From: JABAYQ01 sp049890095
Lineage (GTDB): Bacteria; Bacteroidota; Bacteroidia; Flavobacteriales; UBA7312
Length of the DNA: 64,000 bases
NCBI GenBank assembly: GCA_049890095.1
Contig: JBMHCD010000004.1
Span: 124,001 to 188,000 of the forward strand
Direction: 5' to 3'
Under the pieces are notes generated by a model. The model was not told the origin of the DNA, did no database searches, and saw nothing but the letters and a program-made list of their open reading frames with translations. The first letter of the stretch is position 1, and each line of letters begins with the position of its first letter. The translations under genes were made by a program, and so were the position numbers. Below are positions 54,906 through 63,999 of this stretch, one piece after another.

Positions 54906-56243
54906 ATGTTTAAAAAAATATTAATTGCCAACAGAGGCGAGATTGCACTTAGAGTAATCCGTACATGTAAAGAAATGGGTATTAAAACAGTAGCTGTTTA
55001 TTCTACTGCAGATGCGGAAAGTCTTCATGTTAGATTTGCCGATGAAGCTGTATGTGTTGGACCAGGACCTTCAACTGAATCTTACCTAAACATTCCAAAT
55101 ATTATAGCTGCGGCAGAAATTACTAATGCTGACGCTATACATCCAGGTTATGGCTTTTTATCTGAAAATGCCAATTTCTCGAAAATATGTACCGAAAATG
55201 GAATAAAATTTATTGGTGCTTCACCAGAAATGATCGAAGGAATGGGTGACAAAGCTGCTGCCAAAGATACAATGAAAAAGGCTGGCGTCCCTACTATTCC
55301 CGGATCAGATGGACTTATCGAAGACTTTCCTCATTGTAAAAAAATAGCTAAAGAAATCGGTTATCCTATCATGCTAAAAGCTACCGCTGGAGGTGGTGGT
55401 AGAGGAATGCGTTTGGTTTGGAAAGAATCCGAACTGGAAGCCGCATGGGATTCTGCTAGACAAGAATCTGCTGCAGCATTCGGAAATGATGGTATGTACA
55501 TGGAAAAATTCATTGAGGACCCTAGACATATTGAAATTCAAATTATTGGCGACAATACTGGTAAAGCTTGCCACCTTTCTGAAAGAGATTGTTCTATTCA
55601 AAGAAGGCATCAAAAGTTAGTAGAAGAAACACCATCTCCTTTTATGACCGATGAACTCAGAGAAGCTATGGGTAAAGCTGCGGTACAAGCGGCCGAATCT
55701 GTAAAATATGAAGGTGCAGGGACAGTAGAGTTTTTGGTAGATAAACATCGAAACTTTTACTTTATGGAAATGAATACCCGTATACAGGTAGAGCATCCTA
55801 TTACTGAAGAAGTTGTTGATTACGATTTAATCTGTGAACAAATAAAAGTTGCCGCTGGAGTAAAAATTTCTGGAAAAAATTATTACCCCCAACTACATGC
55901 TATTGAATGTAGAATCAATGCTGAAGATCCATACAATGATTTTAGACCTAGTCCAGGTAAAATTACAAACTTTCATGCACCAGGAGGACATGGTATTCGT
56001 ATAGATACTCACGTTTATGCTAACTATAGCATCCCACCTAATTACGACTCTATGATTGCTAAGCTTATAACTGTAGCTCAAACTAGAGAAGAGGCTATTG
56101 CTAAAATGAAAAGAGCACTTGAAGAATTTGTAATTGAAGGTATTAAAACGACTATCCCTTTTCATTTACAACTAATGAGTAATAAAGACTTTATAGAAGG
56201 TAACTACACCACTAAATTTATGGAGACTTTTGAACTTAAATAG
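54906..56243 (+). CDS. accC: Biotin carboxylase subunit of acetyl-CoA carboxylase
   Basis: The 445-residue ATP-grasp enzyme carboxylates biotin on AccB with bicarbonate and ATP. Visible are KILIANRGEIALRVIR, the glycine-rich loop KATAGGGGRGMRLV (about residue 158), the metal-site segment FYFMEMNTRIQVEHP and ECRINAEDP. Length is normal. The carboxyltransferase subunits AccA/AccD are not in the window. No strong terminator follows directly; candidates lie 260 bases downstream. Confidence 0.96.
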   Translation: MFKKILIANRGEIALRVIRTCKEMGIKTVAVYSTADAESLHVRFADEAVCVGPGPSTESYLNIPNIIAAAEITNADAIHPGYGFLSENANFSKICTENGIKFIGASPEMIEGMGDKAAAKDTMKKAGVPTIPGSDGLIEDFPHCKKIAKEIGYPIMLKATAGGGGRGMRLVWKESELEAAWDSARQESAAAFGNDGMYMEKFIEDPRHIEIQIIGDNTGKACHLSERDCSIQRRHQKLVEETPSPFMTDELREAMGKAAVQAAESVKYEGAGTVEFLVDKHRNFYFMEMNTRIQVEHPITEEVVDYDLICEQIKVAAGVKISGKNYYPQLHAIECRINAEDPYNDFRPSPGKITNFHAPGGHGIRIDTHVYANYSIPPNYDSMIAKLITVAQTREEAIAKMKRALEEFVIEGIKTTIPFHLQLMSNKDFIEGNYTTKFMETFELK

Positions 56244-56247
56244 TCAA

Positions 56248-56461
56248 TCAGTCTGAGAAAAGGTTAAAAAACTGAGCGAAGGTTAGTTTATGAATATCTA
56301 AAACTTTTTTTAAAGAATTAAGGGTACAATTTGTACCCTTTTCCATACGACCATATTGGCTTTTATCAATGCCATATTCCCAAGCAAATTCGCTATAACT
56401 ATTAAGCTTGTTTTCGCAAGCGACGCAGATGCTCTCCTACTTCTTCTAAATGTTTTTCCAT
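56248..56461 (-). pseudogene. Small XRE-type helix-turn-helix regulator gene, frameshifted
   Basis: The minus strand opens at ATG 56461 with EEVGEHLRRLRK and runs into TAA after 18 codons. One frame over, the rest of an XRE domain continues: KLNSYSEFAWEYGIDKSQY, RMEKGTNCTLNSLKKVL, then FAQFFNLFSD and TGA at 56248-56250. One missing base in the T run at 56411-56414 (A run on the coding strand) explains the break. Restored, it would be about 71 residues, a stand-alone DNA-binding domain of a type common in Bacteroidota. True mutation and sequencing error are both possible. This gene and the two terminators account for the 353-base gap between accC and dxs. Confidence 0.65.
56320..56340. repeat. 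21-base perfect palindrome
   Basis: AAGGGTACAA and TTGTACCCTT flank a single T. It lies within the coding part of the broken XRE gene (codons EKGTNCTL), 76 bases after accC. Possible readings are a weak accC terminator (9-bp stem, only four T after it), a self-binding operator, or chance. Confidence 0.5.
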
Positions 56462-56503
56462 AAATGCTAGAATAGCAATGACATTATTTTATTTTCTTTG
56501 TAC

Positions 56504-56525
56504 AACCGCATTTGTGCGGTTTTTT
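56504..56525 (+). terminator. Plus-strand intrinsic terminator downstream of accC
   Basis: A 7-bp GC-rich stem (AACCGCA with TGCGGTT, loop TTTG) is followed by four more T residues on the plus strand. On the minus strand there is no T tract. It probably ends read-through from the accBC transcript. Confidence 0.7.
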
Positions 56526-56562
56526 AGATCTAAATAAATTTTCTTTAAAAAGCAATGACGGG

Positions 56563-56591
56563 TATATAAAAAAAAGAGCCCTTTGGCTCTT
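56563..56591 (-). terminator. Intrinsic terminator after dxs
   Basis: A 7-bp stem (AAGAGCC with GGCTCTT, four-base loop) just after the dxs stop is followed on the minus strand by a long T tract. Confidence 0.85.
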
Positions 56592-56596
56592 CCTTA

Positions 56597-58519
56597 TTAT
56601 GCTGAAGTGGCTATTTTTTTTATGCCAACCATTTTGTGAACTGTTTCTACTATAGCTTGTTTATCATATTGACATTCTCTCCATAACTCAGCTTGAGTAC
56701 CATGTTCAATGTATTTATCCGGAACACCCAATCGAATAACTTGAGCATTATGATTATTATCTACCATGTATTCTAAAACAGCTGATCCAAAACCACCTTG
56801 AATACATCCGTCTTCAACCGTAATTACTTTTTCATATTTACTAAACACAGAGTCTAGTAAATTATTATCTAAAGGCTTTACAAATCGCATATCATAAACT
56901 CCTACATTATAGCCATCTTTTTCTAATTCATTTGCCGCTTCCACAGCAAAGTTTCCAGCATGTCCAATAGTAAGAATTGCCACATCTTGTCCATCTTTAA
57001 TCGTTCTACCAGTTCCTATTTCAATCTCTTTCAAAGGAGACTTCCAATCAACAAAACATCCGTTTCCTCTGGGATATCTAATGGAAAAAGGTCCTTTATT
57101 TGGTAATTGAGCCGTATACATAAAGTTTCTCAATTCTCTCTCATCCATAGGAGCAGAAACGATCATATTTGGTATAAATCTAAAAAATGCTAAATCATAT
57201 ACTCCATGGTGAGTAGGTCCGTCAGCTCCTACTAATCCACCTCTATCTAAACAAAAAACTACATTCAAATTTTGAATAGCTACATCGTGAATAACCTGAT
57301 CGTATGCTCTTTGCATAAAAGAAGAATAGATATTACAAAAAGGCACCATTCCTTGAGTAGCTAAGCCAGCAGAAAAGGTAACTGCGTGTTGTTCTGCAAT
57401 ACCCACATCAAAAGCACGATCTGGCATTTCTTTCATCATCATACCCAAAGAACAACCTGTAGGCATTGCAGGAGTAACTCCCATTATCTTATCGTTTTCT
57501 TTAGCTAATTCAATAATTGTTTTACCAAAAACATCTTGGTACTTTGGAGGCTTAGAACTAGTATCTGAATTTAAAGGTTGACCTGTAGTTTTATCAAATA
57601 GTCCAGGAGCATGCCACTTGGTAGGACTTCCTTTTTCAGCTGGTTCATATCCTTTTCCTTTTTTTGTTATACAATGTAAAATCTTAGGCCCTGGTATATC
57701 TTTTAAATCTTTCAATACTCTACTCAAATGTTTTACATCATGTCCGTCTACTGGTCCAAAATATCTAAAGTTTAATGACTCAAAGTAATTACTTTGTTTT
57801 AACAATGCAGACTTAACAGCATTTTCAATTTTAGCTGCTATTGATTGAGCATTGGGGCCAAACTTACTTACCTTTCCTAACAAAGTCCAAACTTCATCCT
57901 TTACTTTATTGTAGGTATGAGAAGTAGCAATATCAGTTAGATATTCTTTTAACGCGCCTACATTTGGGTCAATAGACATGCAGTTGTCATTTAGAATAAC
58001 CAATATATTCGAGTTTTCAATACCAGCATGGTTTAGCCCTTCGAAAGCCAAACCGGCAGTCATTGCACCATCTCCAATAACAGCAATATGTTGTTTGTTA
58101 TTTTCTCCTTTATATTTGGACGCAACAGCCATACCAAGAGCTCCAGAAATTGAAGTTGATGAATGACCTACTCCAAAAGTATCGTATTCACTTTCTGATC
58201 GCTTAGGAAAACCACTTATACCTTTATAAATTCTGTTTGTATGAAAAACATCTTTTCTTCCAGTCAAAATTTTATGCCCATACGCCTGATGGCCTACATC
58301 CCATACTAACTGGTCTTCAGGAGTATTAAAGACATAATGTAAAGCGACTGATAATTCTACAACACCAAGACTAGCTCCGAAGTGCCCTCCCTTTTGAGAT
58401 ACAATGTCCACGATAAACTGACGTAACTCATCACAAAGTTGTGGTAAATCATCTCGGTTAAGCTCTCTTAAATCTTGAGGAAGATTAATATTGTTAAGTA
58501 AATTACTCTTCTTACTCAT
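56597..58519 (-). CDS. dxs: 1-Deoxy-D-xylulose-5-phosphate synthase
   Basis: The 640-residue thiamine diphosphate enzyme condenses pyruvate and glyceraldehyde 3-phosphate, feeding isoprenoid, thiamine and pyridoxal phosphate synthesis. GHSSTSISGALGMA and the thiamine-binding GDGAMTAGLAFEGLNHAG lie in the N-terminal third. GIAEQHAVTFSAGLA includes the catalytic Glu, and DRGGLVGADGPTHHG follows. The C-terminal transketolase domain is complete. It lies downstream of the RND efflux operon on the same strand but has its own -7 box and terminator. Confidence 0.95.
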   Translation of the reverse strand: MSKKSNLLNNINLPQDLRELNRDDLPQLCDELRQFIVDIVSQKGGHFGASLGVVELSVALHYVFNTPEDQLVWDVGHQAYGHKILTGRKDVFHTNRIYKGISGFPKRSESEYDTFGVGHSSTSISGALGMAVASKYKGENNKQHIAVIGDGAMTAGLAFEGLNHAGIENSNILVILNDNCMSIDPNVGALKEYLTDIATSHTYNKVKDEVWTLLGKVSKFGPNAQSIAAKIENAVKSALLKQSNYFESLNFRYFGPVDGHDVKHLSRVLKDLKDIPGPKILHCITKKGKGYEPAEKGSPTKWHAPGLFDKTTGQPLNSDTSSKPPKYQDVFGKTIIELAKENDKIMGVTPAMPTGCSLGMMMKEMPDRAFDVGIAEQHAVTFSAGLATQGMVPFCNIYSSFMQRAYDQVIHDVAIQNLNVVFCLDRGGLVGADGPTHHGVYDLAFFRFIPNMIVSAPMDERELRNFMYTAQLPNKGPFSIRYPRGNGCFVDWKSPLKEIEIGTGRTIKDGQDVAILTIGHAGNFAVEAANELEKDGYNVGVYDMRFVKPLDNNLLDSVFSKYEKVITVEDGCIQGGFGSAVLEYMVDNNHNAQVIRLGVPDKYIEHGTQAELWRECQYDKQAIVETVHKMVGIKKIATSA

Positions 58520-58547
58520 AAAAATTTGTTTCGATAAATAGCAAGTA

Positions 58548-58555
58548 CAAATATA
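58548..58555 (-). promoter_or_regulatory. -7 box (TATATTTG) for dxs
   Basis: On the minus strand TATATTTG matches the consensus and ends 28 bases before the dxs ATG. No TTG -33 is visible. Confidence 0.5.
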
Positions 58556-58596
58556 CGAATAATGATTCGACTATATAAACGAACATAAATTAGAGA

Positions 58597-61500
58597 TTAT
58601 AATTTTAACTTTCTTGTAAACTTATCTGTTAATAAATACATAACAGGTACTATAACTAAAGTCAAAAAAGTAGCAAAAGTCAATCCAAAAATAACTGTCC
58701 ATGCCATGGGGCCCCAAAATAATGCATTATCACCTCCAAAAAATATTTCAGGGTTTAGTTCCGTAAGTAATTTAGTGAAGTTTATATTCATCCCTGTTGC
58801 TAAAGGTAACAAGCCTAATACTGTTGTTATTGCTGTTAGCAATACTGGTCTTAATCTTTTTGCCCCTCCTGCTTTTACACATTCTATAGCGTCTTCTTTA
58901 CTTAAAGTTGCGTTGGGTTCTAATCCTAATTCATTTCTTTTTCTAGATTTTAACAAATCAACGTAATCAATCAGAACAATTGCGTTATTTACCACTATTC
59001 CAGCCAAAGAAACTATCCCAATACCAGTCATAATTATTACAAAATCCATATTGAAAATTGCCAATCCTAAAAATACTCCAATGGTACTAAAAAGAACAGT
59101 CATTATAATAATTATAGGCTTAAACACTGAGTTGAATTGAGAAACTAAAATTATAGTGATCAGAGCAATTGCAATCATTAGAGCTTTAGTAAGAAAAGCC
59201 TGTGTTTGTTCTTGTTCTTGTTGTTTTCCAGTAAACTGAATAGAGTAACCAGCTGGCACTGAATAGGTTTCAAGTAACTTTTTTATTTGTTCGTTTATGA
59301 TAAATTCATTATATCCTTCTAGTACATTAGAATATATAGTTACTTGTCTTTTCATGTCTTTTCGATTTACAGAACCATAGGAATTATTATAACTGTAATC
59401 GGCAATTGATGAAACAGGAATTTGTTTTATTTGTCCACTTGATTGGCTTCTAAAGGTAATCCGCTGATTCATCAAGGAAGATACATTATATCTGTATTTA
59501 TCGGCTAAACGCAATACTATAGGGTATTCTTCTTCTCCATCCTTAAATTTGGATAATTCTTTACCGAATAAGGCTGTTCTAATAGTTGAGCCTACTTGAG
59601 CTGTTGACACTCCCATTCTTCTAGTCATATCTCTATCAATATTGACTAATAATTCGGCTTTATTAAGTTCCAAGTCTACCTTTAACCCCTCAATTCCGGG
59701 GATATTTTCATTATCAATAATATTCTGAACGTCTTCCGATATTTGTAGTAATTGATCAAAATCTTCTCCCGAAACCTCAATATTAATTGGTCTTCCCATT
59801 GGAGGGCCGTCTCTATTTTTATCTACTGTAATGTCTACTCCAGGCATTTCCGAAAGAGCACTAGACAACTCTTTCATTACATCGCCTGTTACTACTCCAT
59901 TTCTAAATTTATATTCAACAAAATTTATGGTGATTCTTGCCTTATTGGGAGTATTACCCATAGACCCTCCCATCTCGTTAGGGTCTGAAGTACCAGCACC
60001 AACATTGGTTAAAACGGAAGAAACTGCACTTTTATAAGGTTCTAAAACCTTTTGTACTTTTTGTTCAATTTCTGTAGAAATAGAATCGGTATAACTAACA
60101 TCTGAACCATTAGGCAGTTCTAAAAAGACGTTGATGTACTTTGGCTCATTTACCGGAAAGAACTCAACATTTGGCTTCATTAAAGCAAAGAATAAAATAG
60201 AAAAGACAAGTAAGGCAAAAGTTCCTAATAATAATCTTAAAGGTTGTTTTCCTTTTAATGCCCAATCTAAAATACTAGCATATTTTTTTTCTAAACGTAC
60301 TAGTAAATTGTCTTGAAACCAATACGACCAAGAAGTAAAGTAAAAACCATTTATAAGCGATAGAATACTAAAGCATATCGCCAAAGAGCCCAGTAATCTA
60401 AAACCAACTACATAAAATAGTATCGATAAAACTGCTAAAATAGCTGCTGTTTTTTGTATTCTTTTTTTATTTGGTTTTAAACGCTCATCCTTTTGAATGA
60501 ATGTGGCAGCAAAAACTGGGTTAATCACTAAGGCAACAAATAAAGAAGACCCTAGTACTATAATCAAAGTCATAGGAATATAACCCATGAACTCTCCCAT
60601 CAAATCATCCCAAAATAATAATGGAAAAAAAGCTGCTAAAGTTGTTGCAGTAGACGAAATAATTGGAACTGCAATTTCTCCTACTCCTTGTTTAGCTGCT
60701 TGTATTTTTGTTAATCCTTCTTTATTGTATAATCTATCGATATTTTCTATAACAACAATCGCATTATCAACTAGCATTCCTAATGCTAAAATTAATGCAA
60801 ATAAAACAACCATGTTCATAGTTGTTCCCATTCCACCAAAAACAACAAAACTTATGAACATGGATAATGGAATTGCCAAACCAACAAAAAGCGCATTTCT
60901 AAGTCCTAAGAAAAATAACAATGTTAAAACCACAAGAATAACTCCAAAAATGATACTATTTTCTAAGTTGCTCAGTTGATCTCTTGTTTGTTCGGATTGA
61001 TCGTTAGTTATCGAAATATTTAATCCATCAGGAATTTGCTTTGATTTTTTTGCTTCGGCTAATAAACTCATTATTTTGTCCGTTGCTACCAATAAATTCT
61101 GCCCAGTTTTTTTAACTACATTAAGAGAAACTACAGGGTACGAGTCTAATCGTGCAAAGCTTTCTCTTTCTTCGTATCCATCCATTACATTTGCAATATC
61201 CTTCAGATAAACAATATTGCCCTTTTCGTGTTTAACAATTATATTACCTATTTCGTTGGCTGACTTAAATTCAGCACTCGTTCTAACTGTTCTTCTTTGA
61301 TCTCCAATTAAAACATCCCCTCCTGAAATAGAAACGTTTTCTAATCGAACAGCATCTTCAATATCTCGAAAGCTTATACGACTACTTTCCATCAAGTGTA
61401 AATCTGCTTCAATCAGAATTTCTTTATTTAAAAGCCCTGTTATTTCAACTTTTGATATTTCACCAAATGATTCTATTTCATCTTGTAGGTATTCAGCATA

Positions 61501-61980
61501 AACTTTTAGTTCATCTAAACTATAATCTCCTGATAGGTTTATATTAAGAATTGGGAACTCCGAAAAATCAATATCCATAACCATAGGATCTAAGTCTAAA
61601 TCGGAGGGTAAATTACTCTTAGCTTTATCTACGCCATCTTTAACATCTTGTAATGCGGTTTTTACTTCTATATCGGTGTTAAACTCTACAATAACAGAAG
61701 AATTATCTTGTAAAGAGCTAGATGTTAATTTTTTGATTCCTTTGATTGATTTTAATTCCTTTTCAATCGGACGAGTGATAAGGTTTTCTATATCCTCAGG
61801 AGAGTTTCCTGGATAAACTGTCTGAACCATTATAGTTGGCATCACTATATCTGGATACAACGATTTAGGCATTGACTTATATGAAAACAAGCCAAATAAT
61901 GTCAATAATAAGGTTAGAATAAAAATAGTTGTCTTATTTTTTAAAGACAGGTTAGTGAGTTTAAAACTTCGATTACTCAT
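58597..61980 (-). CDS. RND-family efflux permease (HAE1/AcrB-like)
   Basis: The 1127-residue inner-membrane pump has the opening FKLTNLSLKNKTTIFIL, porter-domain block VQTVYPGNSPEDIENLITRP, TM2-TM6 from about residue 341 and the proton-relay helix with GMLVDNAIVVIEN near residue 403. A second porter half and TM8-TM12 (GIVSLAGIVVNNAIVLIDY) follow. It would export drugs or other amphiphiles with the adaptor and TolC protein encoded upstream. Between TM6 and TM7 (about residues 503-550) there is an extra hydrophobic pair not found in AcrB. Length, about 80 residues more than AcrB, agrees. Substrate unknown. Confidence 0.93.
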   Translation of the reverse strand: MSNRSFKLTNLSLKNKTTIFILTLLLTLFGLFSYKSMPKSLYPDIVMPTIMVQTVYPGNSPEDIENLITRPIEKELKSIKGIKKLTSSSLQDNSSVIVEFNTDIEVKTALQDVKDGVDKAKSNLPSDLDLDPMVMDIDFSEFPILNINLSGDYSLDELKVYAEYLQDEIESFGEISKVEITGLLNKEILIEADLHLMESSRISFRDIEDAVRLENVSISGGDVLIGDQRRTVRTSAEFKSANEIGNIIVKHEKGNIVYLKDIANVMDGYEERESFARLDSYPVVSLNVVKKTGQNLLVATDKIMSLLAEAKKSKQIPDGLNISITNDQSEQTRDQLSNLENSIIFGVILVVLTLLFFLGLRNALFVGLAIPLSMFISFVVFGGMGTTMNMVVLFALILALGMLVDNAIVVIENIDRLYNKEGLTKIQAAKQGVGEIAVPIISSTATTLAAFFPLLFWDDLMGEFMGYIPMTLIIVLGSSLFVALVINPVFAATFIQKDERLKPNKKRIQKTAAILAVLSILFYVVGFRLLGSLAICFSILSLINGFYFTSWSYWFQDNLLVRLEKKYASILDWALKGKQPLRLLLGTFALLVFSILFFALMKPNVEFFPVNEPKYINVFLELPNGSDVSYTDSISTEIEQKVQKVLEPYKSAVSSVLTNVGAGTSDPNEMGGSMGNTPNKARITINFVEYKFRNGVVTGDVMKELSSALSEMPGVDITVDKNRDGPPMGRPINIEVSGEDFDQLLQISEDVQNIIDNENIPGIEGLKVDLELNKAELLVNIDRDMTRRMGVSTAQVGSTIRTALFGKELSKFKDGEEEYPIVLRLADKYRYNVSSLMNQRITFRSQSSGQIKQIPVSSIADYSYNNSYGSVNRKDMKRQVTIYSNVLEGYNEFIINEQIKKLLETYSVPAGYSIQFTGKQQEQEQTQAFLTKALMIAIALITIILVSQFNSVFKPIIIIMTVLFSTIGVFLGLAIFNMDFVIIMTGIGIVSLAGIVVNNAIVLIDYVDLLKSRKRNELGLEPNATLSKEDAIECVKAGGAKRLRPVLLTAITTVLGLLPLATGMNINFTKLLTELNPEIFFGGDNALFWGPMAWTVIFGLTFATFLTLVIVPVMYLLTDKFTRKLKL

Positions 61981-61984
61981 GCTT

Positions 61985-63100
61985 TTATTTTATCGCTATT
62001 TTACTTCCGTTAGAAACTTCGTTAAAGCCATTAAAAATGATTTTTTCACCAAAATTTAAACCAGAGGTAACATGTGTATTTTGGTTATATGAAAGGCCTG
62101 TTTCAATATACTTTTTCACAGCTTTATTTCCATCTGCTACAAACACAAAACTACCTCTCATATCTTTTTTTATAATTTTCGATGGCAATACAGTAGCCTG
62201 ATCAACATAAAAATCGTTTAACTTCAAAGATGCAACAGCATTTGGCTTAATATATCCTGAGGAATTATTAAGGTCTATTTTTACTTTGAACGTTCTATTT
62301 TCTGGATTAATCACTTGTCCAATGAAGGAAATAGGTGCTTCTTGCTCTAAATCTATTGAACTAATATAAATTTTAACTAAATCACCTTTAGCGATTTTGT
62401 TTATATATCGCTCTGTAATATCCACCTCAATCTGTAATTTTTTAGAGTTGACTACTCTTAAAATTGGCATTCCAGGAGTTGCAAACTCTCCTTGATTAAT
62501 AAAAACTTCATCTAATCTTCCACTTATAGGAGCGCTAATTTCAAGTTTATCAAGTTGAGCTTGAGCAGCCTCAAGCTTATTTTGCATAGAAACATATTGA
62601 TTTTTGGATTGAAGGTATTGTAACTCCGAACCTATTCCCTGATCCCACAAATTGCTTTGTCTATCAAAAGTTGTTTTTAACAATTCTGTCGTTGCCTTTA
62701 AGTCTTCCACTTGGCTAATAAGTACAGATGCATCCAATTGTAAAATAGCTTGTCCCTTGTTAACCCACGAACCTTCTTTAACTAATATATTCTGAACTAC
62801 TCCAGACATTTCAGAGCTTAAAAGAACATTTTCTTTTGAACTAACTATCCCTGGTTGCTCTACATAATGAGAAAATGGTGATGGCTCTAATGTAAAAATA
62901 CTGACACTGATTCCTCCTTCAGAAAGTGTATCCATTTGTGCCAGTTCCATTTCTAAAGTAGATATGTTCGATTTTATTTCAGTTAGCTGTTCTTTAAGAT
63001 TTTTTAGCTCTACTCTTTTTTGGTCAATTTCATCGATTTTTTCACCACATGCAGTGATTAAAAAAACTATCAATAAAAAACTAATTTTTAATATCTTCAT
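61985..63100 (-). CDS. RND efflux periplasmic adaptor (membrane fusion) lipoprotein
   Basis: The 371-residue adaptor has a lipobox signal peptide (FLITACGEK, Cys near residue 18), a short coiled coil (about 25-58), and the split lipoyl domain around an alpha-hairpin (VKEGSWVNKGQAILQLD, then LEISAPISGRLDEV). Beta-barrel and membrane-proximal domains follow. It bridges the RND pump and the TolC channel in the periplasm. The coiled coil before the lipoyl domain is an additional feature. It lies between the TolC gene (one-base gap) and the permease gene (four-base gap). Confidence 0.92.
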   Translation of the reverse strand: MKILKISFLLIVFLITACGEKIDEIDQKRVELKNLKEQLTEIKSNISTLEMELAQMDTLSEGGISVSIFTLEPSPFSHYVEQPGIVSSKENVLLSSEMSGVVQNILVKEGSWVNKGQAILQLDASVLISQVEDLKATTELLKTTFDRQSNLWDQGIGSELQYLQSKNQYVSMQNKLEAAQAQLDKLEISAPISGRLDEVFINQGEFATPGMPILRVVNSKKLQIEVDITERYINKIAKGDLVKIYISSIDLEQEAPISFIGQVINPENRTFKVKIDLNNSSGYIKPNAVASLKLNDFYVDQATVLPSKIIKKDMRGSFVFVADGNKAVKKYIETGLSYNQNTHVTSGLNFGEKIIFNGFNEVSNGSKIAIK

Positions 63101-63101
63101 C

Positions 63102-63999
63102 TTATTTTCCTAGTGTACGTTGATAATTTGTTTTTGCTTTTAATAAGCTATAAATAGCTTGTGAATTTTCAGAATAAGCTTCTAAATATTCCGCTCCAGC
63201 TTGAGAGAGCTCAATGCTACTAATTAATCCTTCTTTATATTTAATCATGGATTTATAGTAAATTTTTTCTGCTAATTCTAAATTATTTTCTTTAATTTTC
63301 TGATTATTCAAAGATGTTAAGAAACTAGACTGAGCATTCAAATGATCTAAGCTTAACGACTGCTTCATTAGATAAAGATCGTTTTTGGACTGCTCTAGTT
63401 TAATTTTAGCCTTTTGAATTTTTGATCTTAACGAAAATCCATCAAAAATGTTCATTGTAGCTTTCAAGCCAACAACTTGAGTCGGATACCATTTTCCGTT
63501 TTCATCAAAATTAAATTCGTTTCGCATTGCATTTTTACTGTAAGAACCAAAAGCGACTATGCTCGGCAGATAATTTGACTGATAGCGCCTAACATCTAAT
63601 TCGTTTATTCGAACATTAGTTTGTGCTAATTGATATTCAATTCTATTTTCAATTACCGGCTCTTCAATTACTATCTGCTCGCTTGCACTTAACAAGCCAG
63701 AAAGACTATCACTCAAAACTAATTCTTGTTCGATCGGAATACCAATAATCAACTTCAACATCAAATATGACATCTGAGTTATCCTATTCATGTTTTCAGA
63801 TTGCGTTTTCATATTTGAAAGAGTAAGACTCATTCTATCCACATCTAAATCTTCAACCATTCCTTGTTCATATCGAATGGTTATTTCTTGCAATATATCC
63901 GTATGGATATCGGCTATTGTTTTCAAAAATTTATTTCGATGTTCAGCTACTAAAACATTATAGTACATTGCTGCAATACTATCTTCAACTTGTTGTTTT
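63102..63999 (-). CDS. TolC-family outer membrane efflux channel, N-terminus cut by window
   Basis: The frame is open to the right edge of the window, so the ATG at 63968 is internal: upstream codons read KQQVEDSIAAM, continuing into YYNVLVAEH, a classic TolC helix start. The remaining 298 residues show long amphipathic helices and outer-membrane strand segments (YLPSIVAFGSYS, LKATMNIFDGFSLRSKI), as in the OEP family. It would form the outer-membrane exit duct of the pump encoded downstream. The signal peptide and first repeat lie outside the window. Confidence 0.92.
   Translation of the reverse strand, partial: KQQVEDSIAAMYYNVLVAEHRNKFLKTIADIHTDILQEITIRYEQGMVEDLDVDRMSLTLSNMKTQSENMNRITQMSYLMLKLIIGIPIEQELVLSDSLSGLLSASEQIVIEEPVIENRIEYQLAQTNVRINELDVRRYQSNYLPSIVAFGSYSKNAMRNEFNFDENGKWYPTQVVGLKATMNIFDGFSLRSKIQKAKIKLEQSKNDLYLMKQSLSLDHLNAQSSFLTSLNNQKIKENNLELAEKIYYKSMIKYKEGLISSIELSQAGAEYLEAYSENSQAIYSLLKAKTNYQRTLGK

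Noticed and set aside
60587..60979. Plus-strand open frame of 130 codons inside the RND permease gene
   Set aside because: Low-complexity, antisense to a conserved membrane region; explained by codon bias of the real gene.
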